From NCBI GenBank assembly GCA_947034885.2, contig OX344751.2:38903082-38967081 (forward strand): DNA of 64,000 nucleotides, in the 5' to 3' direction. Positions 34,806 through 45,900 of the stretch are shown one piece after another (positions within the stretch are counted from its first letter, which is position 1; every line of letters begins with the position of its first letter). Both the position numbers and the translations under genes were made by a program. Source of the stretch: Thuidium tamariscinum (taxonomy: Eukaryota > Streptophyta > Bryopsida > Hypnales > Thuidiaceae). Under the pieces are notes generated by a model. It ran no database searches, had not been told where the DNA came from, and saw only the letters and a program-made list of their open reading frames with translations.

Positions 34806-37239
34806 CCACTTTCACTTGAAGGTTTGATAGATAAAATTTTGTCATCAAACTTAGCATGGTCAGATAATAAAATACAATTCAATTCCCTTAACAAAGATAT
34901 TATTATTTTTTCATTTTTCATTTCATTTTAAGCAATTGAAAATGAAAACTTAATCGCCAATAAAAAAAAGATACAACCACGGTAATTGCACCTAAAATTG
35001 ATCAAATAAGTAATTTTGCATGGTTTCCATTATTGTATTGAGAAACTTTTGTGGGATCTTGTTGGTAGTCAAATGGGGATTCTACATTCTTTTAGAGGGT
35101 AATTTTTGGACATAGTATGAATAAACTATGAATATTCAAAGTGCTCAAAATATGTGTTTCTAAAATCAACCTTAGACTTTGATGACTAGAAGGAATGCAT
35201 TTTAGACAAAAATCTATAGGGGTTGATTTTAGAAATGGGATCAAAAAAGGTGTAATTACCTTAGCCACAAGTGGCTTGGCAAGGAAAGGACACAAGTAGC
35301 ATAACTTCTAATTATGATATTGAAAGCATGTTTACACCAAAAATCTTGAGTTGGAGCCAAAAGAAATGGAGCGTTTTGATTGGAAGATAGCCATGTTACC
35401 AATCAAAAGTTCCAATCAAAGGATTCCATTTCTTTATATTCCAACCCTAAATTTTATGGTAAAAACAAACCCTAAAGTAAGCAAGAAGTTCAATGATGTT
35501 TAATAGGTATAGATCAATGCATTGGATTCTTTTAAAATAATGCACATATAATTAGGTTTGTATATTTTGTTAGACAAATATAGAACATTTGCACTCATAA
35601 CGTTCAATAGCCTTCATGCCTACGTCCTTTTCCTAATAGAATGATGTAGCTAAGTACTTAATATCCCATTAGTAACTATGGGGCATGTGACATGAGGCAT
35701 GAAATGATGAGAGGTTTATAAAGGTAGTTAGTAAAACAATAGTGACCAAAAGTACTAATAAGAGGTACTTGGTTAAAAAATAGTAATCAAAACTATAATT
35801 AAAAGTAATCAATAAATGATGAACATTGTATAGAGGACTTAAGGCAAAATCTCTAAAGGCTACATATTGTTATATTCATGTGCTTTGAAATGACCCATAG
35901 CAATCACTATTGCACCTAGGAAGAAAAGAGAATTGCACATACCATAGACTTCCTAAAGACCAAATTTGCCTTGAGTTTCTAGAAGAGATGAAAAATGTGT
36001 CTTGAAAAAATCAAAGAGGCAATTTACTTGACAAGTAGCCAGTCAAACCAACATGCATGAGTGAGGCATCTTGTTTTCATTGCAAAATTCAACTTTGTAA
36101 GGGACCAATAGGACACTCGTAGCACATCATTTCTTTGATTAATGAATGCGAATGCTTTTAGTTATCAATTCATTAATCTCATAACATTATTCACTTGTAA
36201 ATTTTTCTACCTTTAATTTGAAGAAGAGTTGGTCAAGTATCTAGAAAGCAATGTCATGAGGTGGCCAATCCTTAGTGGCCTACACTAAGAATATATCTGT
36301 TTTTCCCCAACCAATATTCTTTGTCTTTGATAATGTTTTGGACACCACATATTTATTTTAATAATGTTAGGCTACTTGATTTGAGGAAAGAATGTGTTAA
36401 ATGTTTAGTGGTTCACATATACAAAGCATTTATATTGTATACATTTTAAACTATTGCTCTCATCATAGCAAAGTCAAACCAAAAATTACTATAAAAACAA
36501 AACTTGCACAAAGATTTGTATTTAAACCCTTTTGTTTCTATGGTAATTTTTTTGAATGTTTGGCATCAAAACTTCAAGGTTCTAGAAGATACTCCCATAT
36601 AGGCATTTAGGAGCTCTTGGAGATTTTGGAAGCAATATAAAGCACGAAGTTCTAATTTTTAGTTTTCCACCAATTACTTAAGAATTTAGTGGACTTTAGA
36701 TCTTAAGATGTTATATGAAGTGGCCCTCAAAGCACTCCTATAGAGTTTATCACCAAGTCTCTACTATAACTTGTTAGGAGGGTCTCAGAGGTACTTGAGA
36801 GGGTAATAACCTATTATTGTAAAATAATTTTTCTTAAAACTTGTTCTAAGTTAAACAAAAAAACAAATTTTTGATAAGTTCCATTTATTTTAATTCATTT
36901 GTAAATGTATAATTAAATTCAAACTAGACATGTCATGAATCATATTAAAAAAATGAACAATATCACTTATATGGATTGAAAGATTATAATGTTTAATCAT
37001 GAGGGTGTTAAACTTGTTGAAGTGGTTTGAAGTCTAATCACTTCTACAAGTTGATAGATGTCAAATCTAAAATTGAGGACATTCTAAAAATATGAAGTTC
37101 ACATACATATCTTAAGTAACTACAATCAATCTACAACTTCTATAAAATACTTTATAATTTGTTTTAATGAATTTTTGTTGTGATTTTTCTACTTATTTAA
37201 TGTATTTGAAGCTCATTTATAAGAGACCTTAATATTAGT
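34806..37239. other. AT-rich intergenic, nothing seen
   Basis: No recognised gene, RNA or element ends. A short imperfect hairpin surrounds 35350-35430 (CCAATCAAAAGTTCCAATCAAA). Confidence 0.35.
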
Positions 37240-37477
37240 ATGGTTGCTATTATGTGAGCCTAAGTTCATGAGCATATGAGTTTAGAAGTCTAGACATCTA
37301 TGTAATAGGTGTCTATATTATGGAAATCTTCAATGATTATAGGATATCTATCTTGTAGATACTTATATTAAAGAGGTTTATACTAATAGCACCTTCAATG
37401 GTTGAAGGATATCTCCTTATAAATGATTCAAGGCTTGCACACTTGCATTTCTATGCTCATGTGCTCAATCATTGTCA
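37240..37477. mobile_element. MITE family C, copy 3
   Basis: Ends GGTTGCTATTATGTGAGCC and, inverted, TGACAATGATTGAGCACATG, with internal TAATAGGTGTCTATATTATG and TAGCACCTTCAATGGTTG, shared with copy 4 at 54196. Confidence 0.6.
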
Positions 37478-38152
37478 AAATCAAAATTTTGATGCCGAAA
37501 ATACTCTTTAAGAAGATATTTATCTAAAAAACTAAAATATTTTTTAAAATATTAGTTTTATTAAATTTTATTTAACTTCAATGTTTTATCAACTCCATAA
37601 TGTGATGCAAGAGACATTTGGGGCTAAATCCTTGAAAAAACCAAACATTAGGAAAAATATGGTTCCTCTAAGAAGGTTGTTGATTTTTGACTGATGTGCA
37701 AATCTAAGGGAATTTTTTTTAATAAATTAAAAAAAAATCAGCCCTTAATCCCATATGGACACATAGCAAAATATGTGATTTACATGGAAAAAAAAAATAT
37801 CAATAACAATAATAAAATTATTGATTTTATAATATAATTGTAAATCTTCATGTAATCAAACAACCATGTGTAGAGTCTACATTTCTTCTAAATGACATCT
37901 AAGAGTGTATATGGGTAGTGGAGTTCACTAGAATAAAATAAAAAAAATCTAGGATAGTATTATTTACCACAAATAATTAAAAATTAAAAACCTTTAATTC
38001 ATATTTGAAATCAAGGATGCCAAATGAGTTTTTCTATTGCAAAGGATAAAAAGATATGAAAATTATTATTTTTGAATATCTAAAAGTAGGATCTTATACT
38101 TAACCAACATGAAAATGAGTGGATTAAATTTCATAAATTCTAAACATTTATT
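37478..38152. other. AT-rich intergenic, nothing seen
   Basis: No gene or structured repeat is recognised. Confidence 0.4.
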
Positions 38153-39253
38153 CATTAGGGGAGATTTGAGCCTTTAGAAGATTATAAGTTCTTAACCCCT
38201 AAGCGCTCAAGCGACCATTTTCTGGTCGCTGCCTGACTTCGGGCAGAATTTTCGGGCAAAAAAAAAACTTTTTTCAAATTTTTTTTTTTCAGTTTTGAAA
38301 AAATTGGGTTTTCTTTCAACATTGATATTCAAAACTAAGATCATTACGGTCAAACAAAAGTTATAGCAAAAAAAAGGAGAAATAGTACAAAGTGTCTAAA
38401 ATTGCTTAGTGTTGAAAAACTTACTATTTGGGGGAATTACTGATGCTCTCATTAGTAAATACTTTTTATTTTTTTACAAGTCAATAAAAAACATAATTTT
38501 GACCAATCAAAAAAAATTTCAAATCATAAAAATAGAAATTGTATTTTTGGTGAATTTTTGAAGTTATATCTTCAAAATTCATTTGAAGAGAATCTATGAA
38601 TATTTTTAAAATTTTGATCATATGTATACTTTCTATTTTTTGTGCTTTACATTATCTTCTTTGATGCTAACTTCAAAAAAGTTGTAAAGCTTATATTTTA
38701 TAACACATTTGTATTTTGTCTTAATCCCTTGGGCTTTTAGAGGTTGAATATTTTGCATTTTCTATAAATCAATAAAAAAAACACAATTTTGACCAATCAA
38801 AAAAAATTTCAAATCTTAAAAATAGAAAATGTATTTTTGGTGAATTTTTGAAGTTATATCTTCAAAATTCATTTAAAAATAATCTAAAAACATTTTTTTT
38901 ATTTTGACTGTATGGATACTTTCTACTTGTTGTGCTTTACATTATCTTCTTTGATACTAACTTCAAAAAAGTTGTAATTCTTATATTTTATAGCACATTT
39001 GTGTTTTGTCCTAACCCCTTGGGCTTTTAGGGGTTAAACGCTAGAAATGCTACTTCATCAACAATCTAATGTGGTCAGGTGATTGCCACATTAGATAATC
39101 ATTTTTTTCTTTTTAATACATTATAAATTGAAAAAATTGAAAAAATTGAAAAAATTGAAAATTTAAGCTAGCACTAGCTAGTTTGCAATATTGGAAACAG
39201 ATTTAGGGAACAACCCTAAAACAATCTCTTAAAGGCAAAAACTCTTCTAATAG
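38153..39253. mobile_element. MITE family D, copy 6, interrupted by P2
   Basis: The left arm (TTAGAAGATTATAAGTTC) and right arm (CTAGAAATGCTACTTCATC through GGTCAGGTGATTGCCACATT, to AACTCTTCTAATAGATTG) match copy 4 at 15705 once the 838-bp insertion P2 is removed. Confidence 0.6.
38196..39033. mobile_element. TTAA-flanked element P2 (piggyBac-like), nested in D
   Basis: 838 bp between TTAA at 38192-38195 and 39034-39037. The ends are CCCCTAAGCGCTCAAGCGAC and, inverted, CCCCTAAAAGCCCAAGGGG. A short subterminal hairpin (GCGACC, GGTCGC) sits near the left end. Inside is a direct duplication of about 265 bp (about 38495-38745 and 38780-39033). Each unit carries TTTTTGGTGAATTTTTGAAG and ends with a copy of the right terminus, CTTGGGCTTTTAG. 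It has no coding frame. Confidence 0.75.
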
Positions 39254-40494
39254 ATTGCAAGATGTCTTTCAATTTAAAATAAAGAAAATGAATTTCTTGG
39301 TACATTATGGAACTAGATTATTTGACTTTGAATTTTTTTAATTTAATCTTTTTGTACTACAAAGTTTTGAGCTTTAAATCTTTATTATGAAAAATTCTGT
39401 TGAAAATCTAAAAAAAGTTTAAAAAATTAATTTTCATCCTTAAAAGAATTGTTAAGTAGAAGTAAGTACAACATAGAAGGAAAATCTAAATTATTAATAT
39501 CTTTAAGATAATCAAATAAAAATGCACTAATTCTAATGGTGAGATTGTCCCAACAAGAAAAATGAACCATGAAGACATTTTTTCTTGAAAAATTGTAAAA
39601 ATTTATTTAGAAATGAATCCTAGAAGTTTTCTTTTCAAAAAGATGCTTAGATTGCCTGAAAAATTAGATTGTCCATAATTTTTACATCACTTATTCAAAT
39701 GACATGAATCAAAGCTTTCAATGTAGACAAAAATGTAATCCATTTAGAAATTCTAAATTTCCAAATTTGTTTTATTGTCCACTCTCTCTAGTTTTGAACT
39801 TATTTGGGGATTTGAAGTGTAATATTTATTTCTAGATACCATTTGGAAAAAAATTATTTCCTCATAAACTTAATGAATGTTTCTATTTTTTTTGAAGGTT
39901 TCAAAAAACCATGACAAATGTTTCTCAAGTACTTGCCTCAAATCCAATTTGTTTTTTAAAAGGACAATGGTCCTCTAGGGGTTATTAATACTTTGATAAA
40001 AGGTTTATCTTTTTTTCTTAAATACTTTACAATAAACTCAAATTTACAATATTATACAATATATGGTGTATATTCAAGACTTTTATATAGAATAAAATAC
40101 TTAAAAAAAGACCATTCATACATTTCTAATTTGGAAGGAATGCTAGTCCTTTCAAATTAAAATAATATAAGTGTATTTATTTGTAGTGCATTGGTATAAT
40201 TATCAACAAAATAAAAATAAGGTGTATGAAAAGTGAAGGGAGAAAATTTCTAACTTCTAGAAATCTAATTTCAACATTGGACTTGAATCTTAAAGTTGTT
40301 TTTAGTTTAACAAAATGACAAAACTACTCATGATATAGAGTTTTTCCCTAGTTATAAGATAATGCTACTTCAAAAATGTACTTCTCCCTACTCACATGGA
40401 AGTATAAACATTATGAAATTCAATGAAAGTAATTCCCAATCACAAATTGTTTTCTAATTCAAACTCCACACAAAAATTTGTCCAAAGGTAGGAA
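39254..40494. repeat. AT-rich, includes repeat G, copy 2
   Basis: About 39420-39990 resembles one arm of the G foldback at 57590-58222: CATGAATCAAAGCTTTCAATGTAGACAA against GAATCAAAGCTTCACATATA, and the end AAAAGGACAATGGTCCTC against the G terminus. The other arm was not found. Confidence 0.5.
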
Positions 40495-40859
40495 ACTTAA
40501 AAAACACTCATCTAAGGGCTTATACACATTCATGTATTTTCATATGTAAGAATAATTTTAATTCATTTAAAAAAAATAGATGCAAAATCAAACATTTAAG
40601 TAGTTTCATATCTTTTGAAGCAATATTGAATTGCTTATAAATTTTCAAATAAGTTGTATCATAGGTCTCTATTTAAGACCTGAGGTCTTCCATGAATTGT
40701 TTATTTGCAACATGTAAAATGAAATGGAGAAAGCAAAGACAATGATTGGCTTTTATAGTAAACAATCATTTTTTTTTCTTGATTCATGCAATGACTTTAG
40801 AGGTTAATTCAAAGACCATATCATGTCCATTTCATTGCAACCTATTCAACAATTCTTAA
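40495..40859. mobile_element. family K, partial copy
   Basis: 40497-40720 follows 18100-18330 in order (ACTCATCTAAGGGCTTATAC, TTCATATCTTTTGAAGCAAT, TTGAATTGCTTATAAATTTT). It lacks the left terminus and is cut at the right by P7. Confidence 0.5.
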
Positions 40860-41611
40860 CCTAGTAACACATGCGGCACTCATTTGTTGCTTTTGGATGA
40901 CAAGGAAGTATACTATGGAGCACGTTGTAGAGAGATTGAAAGTAGTTTTTCATCCATATTTTTCTTGTTGACCTTTCATAGAGGATTATGAAGAGTACCT
41001 AATTGAGTTTGTAGTCTTGCTAGTATTTGTCTTTATGTGAATGAGAATTTTGTAAAAAAAACAAATCACAAAATATGCTATTTCAATGTATCTTGGGAAG
41101 TTGTTGCTCATTACTCTAAATTTGAAATTCCTCCACAAAAATGATGTTTTTTTATTTTTAGTCCAACTAATAAAATGAAGGTTGTCTATTCTGGTTTCTA
41201 ATCCAATTGGAGTTTTGAAAAAATTCATGATACTGAATATTTTATTGCAATTTGAACCTTAGATGTATTTTCAATGTCTTCAACAATCTACATTGCAATT
41301 ATAGAATGATACAGAAATTGAGTTTACACCATGATATTTGTCACTGTAATGTATACACATGGTGAAATTTTCACATTTTTTGATGTGATTTTCCTTCACA
41401 TTTTCTTAAGAAAATTCTAAAAAAAACAACCCCAATTTTCCTCAAAAAAATCTAATTTTTTTGTGAAGTACAAAAGACATATAACTTCATCTCTTAATAA
41501 ATAAACATGAAAATTTTCATACATATCTAGTTCCCAAATGGCAACAAATTGAGTAATGGGTAATGAGATTTGAATTTTGAAATTGGTGGTTATAGGTCCA
41601 TCCTTTTAGGA
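40860..41611. mobile_element. TTAA-flanked element P7 (piggyBac-like)
   Basis: 752 bp between TTAA at 40856-40859 and 41612-41615. In reverse it is collinear with P3: its right end, inverted, is TCCTAAAAGGATGGACCTAT (P3 left CCCTTAAAAAGATGGACCTA), and its left part (TTTTGGATGAC) matches the right part of P3 (GTTTGGATGAC). The interior shares GATGAAGTTATATGTCTTTT against GATGAAAGTACATGTCTTCT. The end bases are worn. It has no open frame of note. Confidence 0.65.
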
Positions 41612-41687
41612 TTAATGTCCAAGGGAATTCGAGCCTCCTACCTTAATACCCTTGAATAATAGATGTTAAATCCTACCGTCAAAGGTG

Positions 41688-41840
41688 GCCCAACAAGGTA
41701 AATTTTGGATCCTCTGAGTAAAAGTGAAAAAAAAACTCCCTATTTTGGGTTGTGTCTAGGGTATGATGCAAGTTCACTTCGCCAATTTGGGGTCTGTGAT
41801 TGCAAATATGAATTCAGAATTTGAAAAAAAGAAAATTTGA
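41688..41840. repeat. dispersed repeat E, copy 4 (fragment)
   Basis: Reverse match to 34640-34800: CCAACAAGGTAAATTTTGGA, CCCTATTTTGGGTTGTGTCT and AATTTGGGGTCTGTGATTGC align in the same order. Confidence 0.6.
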
Positions 41841-41869
41841 AAAAGAAAAGAAAAATTCCTGCGTTTCCC

Positions 41870-42980
41870 CCGAGGTAAATCCACCTGCTGGGCCCACCTT
41901 CGATGGGCAGGGATTTAACGTCCTGCCCCTTGAACTCCGTCAGTGTAAAGACTGCCCAATCCCAACGATGCCAAACACGAGCCTACTCGTGCAAACTGCA
42001 ACCGCAGTAAAGTACCATCGTAGAAGTCGACACGCACCTTCCTGGAACAAGCCTCAAATTGATTAGAGTTAGCGTAAAAATGCAAAATAATGAGGCCCTG
42101 CATTACCGGCCACAATTAATATTGCGGCTGGGGCGGTGACCGCCGTTTACCATATTCTTCCAAGACGGTCGGAATTGTCTGCGTCGAGACGAGACTAGCA
42201 TGAGCATACCAGTCGACTCCAGTCGCCAGGCCAGCTTTTCGCAGCCACAGCGCAGTACCACAGTTTCCAGGAGATCGACGATTTCCACAGTTCCACAGTT
42301 CCACTAGAACTCGGAGGCAGCTAACTTCATAACAAAGCAAGTCTTGAATCCCTTGAACGGCAATAGTTAATAACTCACTAGCTAGAAGCAAAGTCTTGCA
42401 CTGAATTCCAGTCATTGAAGCGACAGAAGTCTTCCCGTGTTGGCCCACTGTCATTTTCCGTGAAGCTCCTTGACAGCTCACGTGGTCCCTGCCGACGTGC
42501 ACCGTCAATTGCCGAATTTGTGCCGGATTCCTTGTTGCCGTGAACTGGCATATGCATGGGGTCTCACCGGATTCCTGACTACCACCTACCTAGCAACATA
42601 GGGACCTTCGTTGTAAGCAGGATTGAAAGAACTACAGTTCCAGGTAGCCTTCGAATGCAAGTCGATCGACCGCAGCATTCGAAGACTGCGCACTGACCCC
42701 CAAGTTCCGGCCGGAAGCTGCCGCCGCAAATGAGTAATGTGTCCGTCCGACCATGTGTATTGAGTGAGTGGCGGAAATGTCGGCCGTAACTGTACTGTAC
42801 TGAAAACAGATGCCTGGTACGTCGTTCTTCTAGACAATTGCTACACAATTGTTAGACAGTTGGCTACCGTATTCATGACAGTCTGGTATTTGTGGCGTCC
42901 ATGTCACCCATCCTCGCGTCGGACGGTGCTGTGGACTTTGCTGTACGTGACTTTGAACAAACGGACTCTTAATTGATTTT
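41870..42980. other. GC-richer island, no recognised gene
   Basis: Base composition rises clearly above that of the neighbours, and CpG is common. Overlapping open frames occur on the minus strand (42116-42508, 130 codons; 42579-42848, 89 codons) without a recognisable domain. A perfect 10-bp inverted repeat, CTTCGAATGC/GCATTCGAAG, lies at 42649-42684. It could be a promoter or first exon of an unseen gene, or decayed coding sequence. Confidence 0.35.
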
Positions 42981-45900
42981 CTCAAAACAAATATATATTA
43001 CTCATCTTCCTAGCGGCCAGAAATTGCCAATTTGGTTGAATTGGCGGTACTTCATGTGTCATATTGGCAGATTCGTTGGCTTGATGTGTCAATAGATGTG
43101 CAAGTTGAGTAATATGCAAATTGCATTTCATCCGCGACATTGTGGACCACTAATCGTACTACGTTCCAATTTTCAACCCCAACCCTCATTCCGACTCCTG
43201 AAATCGAGATTTAATTTCTTTCCTTCCGCGATGGTACGTCTACCACACCATTTTAACGAAACACTGAGAATCTAACAAAATTGATGTTGTTAAAAGGTCA
43301 TACTGAGTAACGGTTAATTAAATTGGCATATCTCAGAGTCAATAATTGTGACATTTAGACATACAAAGCTCTGTAAAACAGAGCTAACACACTCAACTTA
43401 CATCGAGCTTTCTGTGAAACATTTACATCTCACCCCGTGTGAAAAATAATGTACAGTGGGATTCATACTATTAGTGAATGTGGGCATGTGAGTATGTGAA
43501 TCTACTTTACCAAATTCACACTATTTAAATCACACTATTTAAATTAGTGTAGTGTACGTTGAAATCTCAACTGAAGTTGGAATTGTTGTTCTCCTTTTTT
43601 TCGTGATACTCCGTACAAAATTTGCGCTCTCACTAATAAGATAATTCAGGGTAGCTCTGCTACTTAGATCTGATGTTTTAAGATGGGCGCTTGGAAATGT
43701 ACCATTTTAACAAGCGTGATGATAATGCAAATATGAGTATGGGTCTACCCAAATTAATTCAATTTCGTTTTGAAAGTTGCCATTTGTCATCATAGAATTG
43801 GTTGGACTTCACAAGAAGATGATGTGGAAATTCCATGTTGTCAGTACTGTGGTGACCTGATATGCACTTACAGTAGTATATTGTATTTATCCTGGACTTG
43901 ATCATCAGCTCAGATCGATATCTTTCCAATCCAAGAGTCTACTAGTAGGAGGATAATTCAGGGACACATCACAAATTTCGTTAAATAGCTCGATTAAATA
44001 TCTACACAAAGCTCTGTACGTAGTGGGTACACGTTCACATACATTTCAGGCCTTGCATTCTGAAAGTGCCGAAGTAGTGGAAAATTGCAGGAAATTGACG
44101 TTACACTCTTTGTTCAATTAGCAACACGTTCTGACGTTGGGATTAAAAGGAAAGAGTATATACATGTGAATTGTTTAATTACTCCTTACCTAGACGATCG
44201 AGAATAGGCTGTGGAACTGTGGAAGCTACTTTTCTGAACACTCACTGAACACTCCTCGTTTTGAGACGAAACTTGAACAAGCGTCTCAATATTAAAACCT
44301 AACGTGGCTCGAAGAGACGATTGAAAGATCGATTGCTACCATCGATTAGTCTCCAAAGTATCGATTAGTCTCCAAAGGATCGCGGAGTTTTACGACTGCA
44401 TTTTATTCAATGATATCTCATCCCTCAATTCACTCAGTCGGTGTCTGATCGATGAGATCAAAGACACTGTAAATCCACCAACCCAATCATTCTGAAGCTT
44501 CGATCACTTTCGTTCAAAACTGTTTGGTATGACTCTCATGAGTCAAGTCACGAATCGATCGATGGTTGCATGACGTGCTACGTGACACGAATCAGCTACA
44601 ATAGATACTCTTATAAAATTCTTATTATAATACAAACGAAGAGAAGATTGAATTAAAGCAAAAGAAAGCGCACCCGAATGAACCCAATTACCCAATCCGG
44701 GAGTAACTTACTAACTTATACACAATGTGAATGCAAGGCAAATTCCCGAGAATCAGCTCGGCTATTTCATAGATTAAATTAAACAATCCTACCATATATT
44801 GAACGTGTCAGTCAATTAGAAGTTTCGTGATGCCAGGTACTTCCTGACCACTTGGCCCTCCATCCCTGGCAATCAATGCCTGCGATTCGAAAGCACTTCG
44901 TGATTTCCGTGAAGAAAAAGTTACCAGCTGCACATTCGGTCAACAGCCATATCCCCCAGACCGTGATGCGGTGCCGACTGAAAGCTAGCTAGCTACGGGT
45001 GGTTGGAACAAGCTAGCTAGCCTCGAGATTCTTGTCAATGAAGTAATGGCATTATAATGAACGTTAGTAGCTTGTGTGGTAAAATTATTGAAGAATCTGC
45101 ACTTGTATGTGCGTAGCTTTTAGTATCAGATGAGACTTGCACTACCAATTAATTAATTGCCATCTGGAGCACAGACAGTACTTTGCATTGCACAATATTA
45201 ATTGTCCTGCAGGAACGAACTTACTTCTGCGACAGAAAACGCTACAGCATTTGTAAACTGACGCACGGAGCACTCACGTTTCCTGCAAGGTACTCAATCT
45301 AGAGAGGTTAACTCACGTTTTCAGTCTCATCAATGATCGAGCATCAAACATCATAGACATGTAAACAACACCAGATTATTTAATTGTACACATGCATGAA
45401 ATTGTAAATCAAGGTAGAGTAGGTCAGGATATCATCTACGTCAACGATTCACGTTAACCATTTTAACCACAGCGTAGAAGTGTGATTTTTGGGACACTAG
45501 TGCGGAGAAACCTTTGGGTACAATCGCCAAATCTGTTTAAAAGACCAAACTTTTGTCACTGTCATCATCCAATATGGGAGGTTGTAGACTGGCAGTGGAT
45601 AACCGATTTTATTTATTTATTGAAAGATCAGTGTCCATACACGTTTTGTCAAGTCGAGCTCGATCACATGCACCATTTGCTAATTGGTCCATCCAAGTTC
45701 ATAATTGAATAGATGAGTTGCTTTTGGTATAGGGGTTCGATCATACAGGAGACGCCATCTACAGCTAGATGCCTACGCTCAATTCACCTAGAAATCATCA
45801 ACCAGTCAGTGAGAAGTTGAAATTCCATCTCCACAGACATCATTTGAGTTCCATAATGCCGCCATATAATCTATTCTCAACGGAGTGGCTAGGATCACCC

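Noticed and set aside
42649-42684. Perfect 10-bp inverted repeat as a terminator or operator
   Set aside because: It is not linked to any gene, and a single short inverted repeat in a plant intergenic region carries little meaning.
45733-45743. Isolated tRNA B-box-like GGTTCGATC, possible SINE
   Set aside because: No A box at the right distance and no second copy in the window.
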